In this document: in pieces, positions 40,124 to 49,896 of the stretch | Layout of the letters: each line of letters begins with the position of its first letter | Position numbering within the stretch: position 1 is the stretch's first letter | Origin: Blastomussa wellsi | Taxonomy: Eukaryota > Cnidaria > Anthozoa > Scleractinia > Plerogyridae | Direction of reading: 5' to 3' | Assembly: GCA_947652115.1 (NCBI GenBank) | Contig: OX393567.1 | Coordinates: 15,134,241 to 15,198,240 of the forward strand | Length of the DNA: 64,000 bases | Notes under the pieces: model-generated | The model's input: the letters and a program-made list of their open reading frames with translations, nothing else | Databases searched by the model: none | What the model was told of the DNA's origin: nothing | Position numbers and translations under genes: made by a program

Positions 40124-43100
40124 GTAAGGATCAATTCACCAATCCGTCATTTTCCTAACTTTTGAAACATACTTAGTCGCGCGCACGAAATTCACTGAGT
40201 TGGTTTTAACCCAACGTTATGTCGGACAAAAAGTTACCAAAAATTTTAAAATTTTATTCGGTTGCTTACTTACAGGCGCCGGTGATCCAGAAAATAGAAA
40301 TAAATGTTTGGGGGTAATAGGTGTCAATATGTTTTACTCGGGTACTTTAAATTGACTCTATCTTCCAAAAGAGCTATATTCATCAAATGTAAATTATCAT
40401 AAATCATGGTTCTCGTCACCAACTGATTTCACCCTGTTAAAGCACAAAAAGTAAAATATGACTCACTTCAAATTGTTGAAACACAAAAAATTAAATGTGT
40501 TTAGAAGGGAACTTTTTAAAAACTCGCAAGGAAAGCCACATGTCAGATCACTCTATTTCCAGTTCTTGTTTAATTAACATAACGCTTAATCAAAAATCCA
40601 GTATATGGAGCCATAAAGGGAGTATAAAACTAAACACAGCCGTAGTCAACTGAATTAACCTTTAAAATTTGTTGCCAGAGCTTGCGAAAGCTCGTGCGCG
40701 CAGGTCTCGAAATTTAGCGCCATCAACGTACGCGTATATTGAAACTACCTTAAGCGCTCAACCTCGAATAAGCCCCCACCCTGAAGGTAGAAAAAGTTAA
40801 TAAGCCCCCAGCCTCGAATAAGCGCCCACCCCCACTTATTGAGCTGAGCGACGATGACATTGAAGTTGATTGAGAATTATGATAGCTAAAGAGTCTTCTG
40901 CGAAGACCGAACAATGAGTTGTTAGTCCTGGGCATAAACCGAGCAATGAACAGTTACAACTTATATTCTTTAATATTTTGTCTCGCTTTGTTCTTATTTA
41001 TAAAATAAACTTTTTACTTATTGAAAATGGTGAAAATTTAATAAGCGCCCAGCCTCGAATAAGCGCCCAATCTGAAAGTCCAAAAATTTTTAAGTAAGCG
41101 CTTAATCGAATTAATACGGTATATCTTCTAATCCCCCAATTCTCTCTTTGAGACCTACGCGCATGGACTTATGGTAGTTGTATTAATCACGTGCACGAAA
41201 TCTTTTGGCGCGCGCAGTTGAATAAAACTACCATGATTCCCTGCGCGCGCGTCTCAAAGAGAGAATCGGCCATTCTCGACGTCAAAACAAACAAACCGTT
41301 TAGTGGTCAACTAATTAATTCGATGATCCCAAAGTTTAAGCTCACGGACGTCGTAGTAATGTTATGAGGTTCAGGAATTCACTTCAACAACCCACACTCT
41401 CACGTACGTACTCACTCACTCACTCACTCACTCGGTGCTAGACAATAAATTTATGAATTAACCCTGGATTTATTAACGAATTCATCATTAGCCGACTCAA
41501 ACATTATGTTTCTGATTTGATTAAGTGATAACTCTGGCATTATAATTACTGTGAAAACCGTGAACAAGAGAAATATTTTTGTGCGACAGGTTTTCAATTT
41601 CTTAATTTAAGTGTTTTATATAATTCTTGTTCTCAGTCCTCGTAATTTCTTTTTACTTTCTTTTTTAATTCAGTGTAAATATTTTAATTTTTTGGTATTA
41701 GTCTTTGAGGTCTTTTTCGAAAACCTATGTAGTGAAAAAGTTTCCTCAATAAAGATTACTATTATAAAATTATGGAATGTTTTTGGAAAAATCCAATCAG
41801 GTGTGAGAAAACTAAACTGCAAACAGCAACGGCAATCTGTTTTGAGGTTTATTCGCGTGTCATGAACTTTATGGTGATTGGTCACTACACAATCGACATT
41901 CCTGAAATATTTCAGGTGTTCACTATTACGTCACGAAAATTAGCGCAAGCGGGAAGGGAACGCCTGGGTACTAGGCTTAGTTTTCTTAGTTTGTCAATAC
42001 CTAACCAATAATTTTCAGAAAAAACATCACTGATAGACGATTTTCCCAAGAAACGTGTTTACTCCAGACCCACTTACTGATTCTTTCATAATAACTTTAT
42101 TAACAGGTCGTCAGTATCCGACGAAAGTGATTTTCACCAGCGCCGTATTGGTCACGTTCCTGGTGTCCGTGATGGGCAACTCTCTTGTCGTCTACATCAT
42201 AACCAAACATCGCTCCATGAGAACATCCACGAATTGTCTCATAATGAACTTGGCGATCTGTGATCTTTTTATCACTATGCTGCTTACCCCAATGTTCCTT
42301 AAGTATCTTTACATTGGGGACACGTGGTTTGGGGGTGCCGCGGGAAAATTTATTTGTAAATTGCACTCTTTCGGCATCTCTCTTTTACTCTCTTGCTCTG
42401 TTATGAATTTCATCGGCATCGCGGTTGATCGATTTCTTGCCGTCACTCGCCCACTAAGCTATAAATTTTCGTCGAAATTGGTGGTAAAAATAGGAATTCC
42501 AGCTATGTGGTTTACTTCAGCTATTTCGTCCATAAACACAATGTTAGTGATGAAGGTTAGTATTGGCAAAGCCCCTAGACGCTTTAAGTCAGAAATTAGC
42601 CCTCTGGATTACATAACTGCGGCATGTATTGTCGTCTCGTTTGTAGTTTTGTTTGTACTGTATTCAATAATTGTTTACCATCTTTGGAGAAGGAATATTC
42701 CTGGCGAAGTTTCCAGCAACCAGCAAGTCTATGCGCTTCGTACAGCACGAAAGGTCACTGTATTAATGATATCAATTGTAGTAGTTTTTGTTGTTTCGTG
42801 GGCACCAGCGTTTGTCATAGTACTCTCAGGCTTGTTTGATACCCATTCCACTATTAATGTTATAATTTACAAGAAATACCCCTTCCTTATTCCTTTGTGT
42901 GTTTGGTTGATATTGGACAGTAGTGCGTGTAATCCGTGTCTGTATTTTATATTTATTGAAAGCTTCCGTCAGAGTTTAAAAATTGCTTTTCCAAGATGTC
43001 GTACTCCTGAATTAAGACTGTGCCTTAACAGAAGACAAGGAAGGAGATTTGAAACTGAGGAGCCAATGGGAAACAGGCAAATATTGGAAATTGTCACTCG

Positions 43101-43182
43101 AGAAGAAAGAGTTATCGAGTTGACAGCATACTCCACTGTTAACTTGAAAGTTGCATCACTTTCGATTCGAGCGCAAAAATAG
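40027..43182 (+). CDS. Rhodopsin-type GPCR, gene 2 (2 exons)
   Basis: The CDS joins 40027-40123 and 42107-43182 (390 aa). Exon 1 encodes a leader (MPSLSCLVLACCVWMSA) and two sequons (NTS, NET). Exon 2 has MGNSLVVYIITKHRSM (TM1/ICL1), LIMNLAICDLFIT (TM2), TWFGG and the TM3 Cys (FICK), AVDRFLAVTRP, RRNIPGEVSSNQQ (ICL3), SWAPAFV (TM6), SSACNPCLYF and helix 8 (FIESFRQSLK). The C-tail has RVIELTAYSTV. The ECL2 Cys that normally pairs with the TM3 Cys is not evident: the loop reads GKAPRRFKSEIS with no Cys, unlike genes 1 and 3. An in-frame ATG at 42055 would skip the leader and is less likely the start. Ligand unknown. Confidence 0.87.
40735..41120. repeat. Repeat with 'aagcgcccagcctcgaataagcgccc' phrases
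   Basis: Direct and inverted copies of 'cctcgaataagc(g/c)ccc' occur near 40760, 40812, 41050 and 41062. The ends 'cttaagcgctcaacctcgaa' and 'aagtaagcgcttaatcgaa' are imperfectly related. Possibly a decayed foldback in the GPCR 2 intron. Confidence 0.5.
41137..41268. mobile_element. Foldback MITE-like element, about 130 bp
   Basis: The inverted ends 'caattctctctttgagac' and 'gtctcaaagagagaat' enclose inverted 'atggtagtt/aactaccat'-type phrases. It lies in the GPCR 2 intron. Confidence 0.65.
41408..41432. repeat. (CTCA)n microsatellite
   Basis: Six perfect tetranucleotide units in the GPCR 2 intron. Confidence 0.9.
42107..43182 (+). CDS. GPCR gene 2, exon 2 (7TM exon)
   Basis: Acceptor TTAACAG|GT, phase 1, joined as a Gly codon. 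The exon is open to the TAG at 43180-43182. Confidence 0.9.
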
Positions 43183-43304
43183 AATCATCTTCAGTAATCA
43201 GCAGTATTTTGTGTATGTAATAGATTTCATGCTGTCCAATTGAAAATATTTCGATGAAAAACTTTAGAGACTGCTAGATACTCGATATAACTGCTCGATG
43301 GCAA

Positions 43305-43310
43305 AATAAA
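43305..43310 (+). promoter_or_regulatory. Probable GPCR gene 2 poly(A) signal (AATAAA)
   Basis: First AATAAA after the stop codon, 123 bases downstream. Confidence 0.5.
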
Positions 43311-43471
43311 ATGATTTTTATGAGTCTTTAAGATATATATATATGCATTAATGCAAACGAAAATGATAATAGCCATTAAAATTTGCATTTCATTGTGTGT
43401 ATGATTTGTTCATTTACTGCACAAAAAAGGTTTTTTCCCTTTATTTTGGGTTGACCTTCGATTCACCTTAA

Positions 43472-43881
43472 AGTGCACCTAACCCCAAAATATTTTTTTC
43501 ACTAAAATACACCTTTGTACCAGTTCGAAACGCATTGCACCTTTGTTTCTCCTTTTCACCAAATTCTGGCTATTTATGGCATTTGTTCCACGACTGAGTC
43601 AGAAGGGGCGTGTGTCTATTCTTGATTTGACGTCAGAAATTGATTTGCATCGCATCAAGTCTTTTTAAACATGCATGCAAATCAGTTTGTGACGTCAAAT
43701 CAAGAATATGCCCACGCCCCTTCTGACTCGGTCGTGGAACAAATGATGCACAGTTTTTCGTAACTTTTAAATGCTATAAATAACTAGATTTTGGTGAAAA
43801 GGAGAAACGAAAGGTGCAATGCGTTTCGAACTGGTGCAAAGGTGTATTTTAGCGAAAAAATATTTTGGGGTTAGGTGCACT
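43472..43881. mobile_element. TTAA-flanked foldback element, family copy 2 (410 bp)
   Basis: AGTGCACCTAACCCC... to ...GGGGTTAGGTGCACT, with perfect TTAA on both sides (43468-43471 and 43882-43885). It carries TGACGTCA in both arms, like copy 1. Confidence 0.88.
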
Positions 43882-43889
43882 TTAAGCAT

Positions 43890-44610
43890 TACAGGTTAAT
43901 AGCTCTTTTTTCAAGAATGAAAAAAAATCGGTATTCATCGTCCTACTCACTCTTAAACCTTACCTTGGAGCGACGTGCGAAGCAAATTAGAGAAAGACCC
44001 TTAAACCTCCAAGGAAATCGAGATGGGTACATGTGCCTAAGCGACTGAGAAGATACAGAGGTATGGTGCTTGTCTAGTATTTAAGTAGGTTAAAAGAAAT
44101 GAGATGGAAACGCTGTGGAAAACCCAAATGGACAGAAATTTCGATCAAACCATGGCCAAGGTCAAAATTTTCAAACCTACTTTTATTTCAAGTTTGTAGA
44201 GAGGTAGTAGTGGGTTTAAAAAGGTTTCATAGTTTGTTTTTTTTTTCAAATTAATATATATGAGAAACCAAACTGATTTCACTCTTCCACGTTCTCGATG
44301 GAGAATTTTACCATAACTGCAGAAATTCTCTCGCGCTCGTTGGCTAATTTATTCACGGTCGAAAAATGGATCGAAACACGATGACGTAGTATGACGCCAT
44401 AAAACGACATAAGGTCCCTCCAAAATATTAAATTTAAATAACAGTTTGTTAAAAGTGAGATTTAGAACTTACGCTAACCAGAGAGTGAATTTTAATTACT
44501 GCAGCAAAATAAATAAGCATCAATACCACTTTACTAAATCTGAACCCAACAGATCAGAAGAGAAAAATGAAACACGCTTTCTAAGCTCAAATATACCTTG
44601 TGTTCATATT
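43890..44610. other. Intergenic, no gene
   Basis: AT-rich, no recognised feature. Confidence 0.5.
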
Positions 44611-44613
44611 GTG

Positions 44614-44900
44614 TAAGGGGGAGAACCCTGACTACAAAACGGTTGCTATAGATTACTTCTAACCATCATATCTTGGGTTCCGTTTTAATTACGGGATTAG
44701 GTTTTTTGCCATGCTTGTTCTATTGAAGGCTGCTTTTACTTTTGGCAACTTTGACCATATTTGGAAAGTCACGTGACAAGACGCAGCCTCCAATAGAACA
44801 GGCATGGCAAAAAAACTGATACTGGGATTGAAAGGGAACCCAAGATATGATCAGAAGTCATCTATAGCAACCGTTTCGTAGTTAGGGTTCTAACCCCTTA
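44614..44900. mobile_element. Foldback MITE-like element, 287 bp
   Basis: Ends 'taagggggagaaccctgactac' / 'gtagttagggttctaacccctta' continue into long arms sharing 'acggttgctatag', 'atatcttgggttcc' and 'tgccatgc(c/t)tgttctattg' and their complements. Outer TAA/TTA may be the target site. Confidence 0.75.
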
Positions 44901-45285
44901 AATTGAAATTTCAGATTAGCTCTTGGACAACAAGAGCCCCAGTGGAGCATCCTGTGTAAGAAATTTCGGTAATCGTTTTTCAGATGGGGTTGGGGGGTGG
45001 GGGGGGGGGGGGTGGGCGGCTGGTGATTCCAGCCGAAAATCAACGCTGGGAGGGGCATGACATCTTTCAAAAGCGTATAAATCTGGAATAGTCATTTGGA
45101 GTAGCTATGCCAGGGCATTTACAGTTTCCCTTCGTGTAACTTAAGTTAAGACTTTTGCTACCGCAAAGCTTATAAAAAAATGAAGGAAATTCGTCTATCA
45201 TCTGCATAAAATACTCTAAAATAATTGCAACGATAACAATTATTTAGCCTATGACGTGTCAGCAACAATATTTGCATGATAAATC

Positions 45286-45789
45286 CCCGGGGGGGTACTC
45301 CCATATATGGGCTATATAGGTATGTGCCGCCCGATAGGGTATGGTTTTCGAGGTTCTCGATCCTTAAATAGGGTATCATTTTTGCTCCTTTTGGCAATGC
45401 GTTCCTGGCCTAGTCCTTAGATAGGGTATCTAAATTGTATTATCTAATACTAGAGTTTGCAAACGCCCGCCTAAACGAATGTTTTTTCAATTTTTGTGTT
45501 AACTTGACAGTACTGTAACCATTTTGCAACAGAGGTTTAATCGGTTTCATGATAGCCGTTTAGCGGGTAATAACACGCAACTCCTCCTCTCGCCACAAAA
45601 AGAAAAAAATAAAGTCTTCCTTTTATGCTATTAATAATTTTGTTTTTTCCTTAAATAGGGTATCATTTTTCGGGTTCGGTCCTTAAATAGGGTATCAGTT
45701 TTCGCTTCCCCCACCCTTAAATAGGGTAAGGGTTCAGGACCCTGGGCGGCACACCCCTATCCAAAATTTCCGGGAGTACCCCCCCCGGG
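45286..45789. mobile_element. 504-bp foldback element with perfect 8-bp target duplication
   Basis: Inverted ends CCCGGGGGGGTACTCCC / GGGAGTACCCCCCCCGGG are flanked by identical GATAAATC (45278-45285 and 45790-45797). Internally, '(a/t)agggta' phrases preceded by 'ccttaaa' recur about five times near both ends. It is non-coding. An 8-bp duplication is typical of hAT-type transposition. Confidence 0.85.
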
Positions 45790-45929
45790 GATAAATCGTA
45801 CAATGTATCGCAAATTACGAACCAAATCTCATTAAAAAGGCAATACAACAAAAATATATATTACAAGCGATTTAATATTTAATTGCTCCGATCTTTAAGC
45901 TTTAACATAAACAGCATATGGTAAAACAG

Positions 45930-46400
45930 TAACTGGTTTGAACCCGGGGGTAACAGTCAATCGTGTAGTTTGATCGTCCGGGCGAGGGTAGTCCTGAGAA
46001 GAACTGTTGTCGGTGACGGTGACTTGCGTTTCGACAACATGAGCGGAAGTCATCATCAGAGTCATGTGAAGAGTTGTTTGTCAGTCGAATGTTATAAGTC
46101 TGGTTCGTGAAAACTGATTGGTCAGTTTAGCCGTGATGTTATTAGCTGTAAGACTCGAGCAGTAAGTTGATGTCGTCGGGTGTGATTGATCGGTTTTGAT
46201 GGATCGGTAAAGTTAGGCCGTTTTATTGGGTCTGTTTGTTATGTCCATGTCGTGAATTAGTCTTTTGTACGGTGCCGGTAGCTGTTGACTCTCTTTTGAG
46301 AGGACTCTGTTCTAAGTTAGTAAACCACCTTTCCAAAGTCAGTCGGTGAAAATAGTTAGTGCTGTAGGTCAAACACTAAGCAGAGTCCCAATCACCGTCA
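45930..46400 (-). repeat. Decayed repeat with a hammerhead-like core on the minus strand
   Basis: On the minus strand, 46066-46020 contains CTGATGA, then an imperfect stem-loop (GAC...GTC) and GAAAC, in the order of a hammerhead core. It is flanked by 'gtcaccgtcaccgacaacag' and 'tcaggactaccctcgcccgg' phrases. Stem II is weak, so activity is doubtful. It resembles a Penelope-type terminal repeat different from the 12/37/49 kb family. Confidence 0.45.
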
Positions 46401-46407
46401 CCGTCTA

Positions 46408-47866
46408 CGGGGTATATGGAAATTGCTGGTATTTGAAACTGGTATAATTTGGGTGTTCATGAAACTGATTTCGCGCCATGTTATATAAGATGTGTCCTCC
46501 CTTTTACGGAGAAATTGTTATTTACATTTAGCTTTTTTGTTTACAAGAGAAATCTCACTATGATCATATAGTTGTCATGCTTTTTAAAAACGTTTCATCC
46601 AAAACATATTTGTTTATTATTTATAATTACGCTGAAGTTGCTTCTGGTGCAATCAAACTTTTAAAAACTGTTGCACAACGAAAATTGATCATGAAATCTT
46701 GATTACAAGCGTGGTGAGCACCGAAAAGAAAAAAGACTCTATTTTTAATATTTACTGTGAAACATTTTTAGAAATCTTCTTTGTCGCTATGGTGTGCTAC
46801 AAATCTACTTTCAACTCAGTTTTACTGATTAACTATAAAGTGCACCTGACCCCAAAATATTTTCTTTCGCTAAAATAAACCCTTTGCGCCAGTTTGAAAC
46901 GCATTGATCCTTTCGTTTCTACTTTTTGCCAAATTCTGACTCAAAGTTACGAAAAAATGGGCATTATTTGTTGCACGACCGAGTCAGAAGTGGCGTCAGA
47001 AACTGGTTTGCATGCATGTTTTAAAAGACTTGATGTGATGCAAATCAGTTTGTGACGTCTACCCAGTGCTTGACCAACGCCCCTTCTGATCGACTCGGTC
47101 CTGCAGCAGATGATGTACAGTTTTTCGTAACTTTTGAATGCTATAAATAGTCAGAATTTGGCAAAAAGGAGAAACGAAAGGTGCAATGCATTTATTTTGG
47201 CGAAAAAATATTTTGGGGTTAGGTGCACTTTAAGCTTACTAAGGATCGCGATTTGAAGAAATATTTTCTGTACGTTTAAATTTAAAAACTTTGCACGTAT
47301 CCGTTATGCGGAATATTAATAATATTAAAAAAATATAGATTCGTCATTGGGAGAAAAGAAAAAGTCCTACATCCGTCACCGCCTCCTTGTCCACAGTTCT
47401 CTACCTTGACTTTATCGATTGCCATGTCTGACTGATGGCCTCGACAAACAATGCTTTCAAAGACAACCAGTTCAGTATCATTAAAATTTGCATGTCCTTA
47501 GTCGTATTTTTTTGGTGCTCGGCTTCTAATTTCGAAAGGGTTGAAACCATCAAAAAATATCGCCGTTGTACGGCACTGGAGAGAAAATTCATCATTTCTG
47601 ATCAGGCTAGTTAGAACATTATCTTTTCATTTCTCTTCATTTCTCAAAATCATATAGTTACTTATTCCATTACATTTACTGAACCGAATGCCTCGAACAA
47701 TCCATCAAGACGTAAACGGCAAGTCTGGTAAACTGCCCTATTCTATATATCAAGACCGATAATTACAAGAAAGAAAACATATTAATTTATGACAGTATAT
47801 CAACCTTCAAAGTTATAAAGCCGCATGAATGTTTCATTAATTGAAATAAAAAAAATTAGCAAGTGC
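46408..47866. repeat. Segmental duplication, copy A
   Basis: Diverged but colinear with 48308-49592. Shared anchors, in order, are 'aatttgggtgttcat', 'aaacgtttcatccaaaacata', 'tacaagcgtggt/c', 'caactcagttttactgatta', 'agcttactaaggatc(g/a)cgatttgaag', 'ccgaatgcct' and 'tgaatgtttcattaat'. Copy A alone has a foldback insert (46839-47229) and an extra block at about 47290-47655. Confidence 0.8.
46839..47229. mobile_element. TTAA-flanked foldback element, family copy 3 (391 bp)
   Basis: Same ends as copies 1 and 2. TTAA is on the right (47230-47233), but the left flank reads TATAA, a mutated site. The paralogous segment at about 49295-49305 (attaacttttagctta) lacks the element and shows the empty site. 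Both TGACGTCA octamers are mutated in this copy. Confidence 0.85.
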
Positions 47867-47867
47867 A

Positions 47868-48250
47868 AAGTGGGGCACTGGACAAACCATTTAGGCAAGC
47901 ATGGTAAGGCGTAGCCTGGTAAAGCGTACCATTGAACACAAATTTCAGATAGTTTTGGTTCTCTTTAGCAACTGGAACAGAGTGGTATGCATCTTTAAGG
48001 TAAAATTATGCTATTTAGTACCCTGGCTTCACCATTATAATGACTGATTCAAGGGTGTCCATTTTAAAATGGTGGTATTGTACAAACTCATTGAAAGGCT
48101 TAAAGTTACGTATCATACGGTTTGACCCATCTGCTTTAGGTCTGAGGAATATATGGGAATTAAATTCCCCAGGGTCTGGTGAGAAAACTTTAAGTACAAC
48201 TTTTACATGCAATTTGTCAATTTCCAAAGCGAAAATGTCATGCTGAGACT
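47868..48250 (-). pseudogene. Reverse transcriptase fragment (DIRS/LTR type)
   Basis: The minus strand reads GEFNSHIFLRPKADGS, then FNEFVQYHHFKMDTLESV, and after two in-frame stops continues YLKDAYHSVPVAKENQNYLK and GLSSAPLC. This is the fingers-palm segment of retroelement reverse transcriptases of the DIRS/LTR type. It lies between the two copies of the segmental duplication and is a short relic. Confidence 0.7.
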
Positions 48251-48515
48251 GATTAAATGTACCTCCGGTCGCACATTAGCTTGAAATGGTAGCATACCTG
48301 GTTTAAACTGTATGTGGAAATTGTTTGAATTTGACAGGAATTTGGGTGTTCATCAAAGACTGATTGATTTCTCGAAATGTTCCTCCTTTTCAGAAGAGAA
48401 ATATCATTAAATTTCAAGAGAAATATCACTATGATCATGCTTTCTGAAAACGTTTCATCCAAAACATATATTTATATTTACCCTTACCCTAAATGGATCA
48501 TCAGTGCAATCTTGA

Positions 48516-48929
48516 CTAATTACAAGCGTGGCTAGAAACGAAAAGATTAATTACAAGCGTGGCTAGAAACGAAAAGATTAATTACAAGCGTGGCTAGAAA
48601 CGGAAAGATTAATTACAAGCGTGGCTAGAAACGAAAAGATTAATTACAAGCGTGGCTAGAAACGGAAAGATTAATTACAAGCGTGGCTAGAAACGAAAAG
48701 ATTAATTACAAGCGTGGCTAGAAACGAAAAGATTAATTACAAGCGTGGCTAGAAACGAAAAGATTAATTACAAGCGTGGCTAGAAACGAAAAGATTAATT
48801 ACAAGCTAAATTAAGCGTGGCTAGAAACGAAAAGATTAATTACAAGTGTGGCTAGAAACGAAAAGATTAATTACAAGCGTGGCTAGAAACGAAAAGATTA
48901 ATTACAAGCGTGGCTAGAAACGAAAAGAA
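48516..48929. repeat. 31-bp minisatellite, about 13 units
   Basis: The unit is attaattacaagcgtggct + agaaacgaaaag. Units are near identical; two have 'cggaaag', and one (about 48796-48836) has a 10-base insertion. Copy A of the duplication holds a single degenerate unit ('gattacaagcgtggtgagcaccgaaaag', about 46701-46728), so the array expanded after the segmental duplication. There are no unique spacers, so it is not a CRISPR. Confidence 0.95.
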
Positions 48930-49018
48930 GAAATGACTCCGTTTTTAACATTAACTGTGAAGCATTCTTAGCAACCTATTTTCTCACTAGAGTGCGCTAT
49001 AAATCTACTTACAACTCA

Positions 49019-49224
49019 TAATAATTTGGTTTTATCAACTGGGTTGACAATGTCAATTGGCCACCGTAAGGAGATTCAAGGGCTGACGTTTCGAGCGTTA
49101 GCCCTTCGTCGGAGCGAATCCTCCGACGAAGGGCTAACGCTCGAAACGTCAGCTCTTGAATCTCTTTACGGTGGCCAATTGACATTGTCAACCCAGTTAA
49201 TAAAACCAAATTATATTGTTATAC

Positions 49225-49268
<44 letters not shown>
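49019..49268. mobile_element. Penelope-type insert with head-to-head terminal repeats and 15-bp target duplication
   Basis: A minus-oriented copy (about 49019-49113) and a plus-oriented copy (about 49127-49222) of the roughly 100-bp terminal repeat meet at the hammerhead-like core, followed by a roughly 45-bp tail. The insert is bounded by identical TCTACTTACAACTCA at 49004-49018 and 49269-49283. Copy A of the duplication has the uninterrupted site. Confidence 0.8.
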
Positions 49269-49269
<1 letters not shown>

Positions 49270-49781
49270 CTACTTACAACTCAGTTTTACTGATTAACTT
49301 TTAGCTTACTAAGGATCACGATTTGAAGACATATTTTCTGCATGCAAAACGTTTAAATATAAAAACGTTTCTTTAAGTTGAATGTATTAACATGAGGATA
49401 AAATTCAGTTTTAGAGGCACATTACGTTTACTACAAACCGAATGCCTGGAGCACACTATCAAGAGGTCTGGTAAACCGTCCTATTCTATATATCGAGATC
49501 GATAATATTAATTTATGACAGTCTATCAACCCTCAGCGTGATGAAAGTTACAAAAGCATCATGAATGTTTCATTAATCGAAATAAAAAAAATGGCAGGTG
49601 GCAAATGTAAACAATCAAATCTGCCTCAAATGACTTTTCTTCTTATGCCAACGTAACAGAAGGCATCTCTTCTCTAATATCTCCCCGGCCAAGTCGTCAG
49701 CCGAAAACAGTACAGAAGCTCATTCTCGCTGTTTTTATTCTTCCAAAATAATTTAATTTTTTTTCTGCGAACTTGTGCACC

Positions 49782-49896
49782 ATGTTCATGCCTCGCCTTG
49801 GTTGCCTAATTTACGCGTTTTGTGTGTGGATTTTAGTTGCCAACGGTAAAAATGACAATTCGCCACATCAACGCAATGAATCAGATCTCAAAACAG
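49782..49896 (+). CDS. GPCR gene 3, exon 1 (signal peptide)
   Basis: 115 bp, the same length as exon 1 of GPCR gene 1, donor AAAACAG|GTAGGT, phase 1. Confidence 0.82.

Larger units (their letters stand above)
48308..49592. repeat. Segmental duplication, copy B
   Basis: Paralogue of 46408-47866 (see anchors there). Copy B alone carries the expanded 31-bp minisatellite (48516-48929) and the 250-bp insert at 49019-49268. It ends about 190 bp before exon 1 of GPCR gene 3. Confidence 0.8.

Noticed and set aside
42055..42106. ATG at 42055 as the start of GPCR gene 2
   Set aside because: A consensus acceptor at 42105-42106 in phase with the signal-peptide exon at 40027-40123 gives the same architecture as genes 1 and 3.
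48516..48929. CRISPR-like array
   Set aside because: Units are contiguous 31-bp tandem copies with no unique spacers, in a eukaryotic context.
49009..49256. Open frames encoding 'SDEGLTLETSA'-type peptides
   Set aside because: These translate the non-coding Penelope-type terminal repeat; the same peptide appears wherever the repeat occurs (also at 12161-12388).
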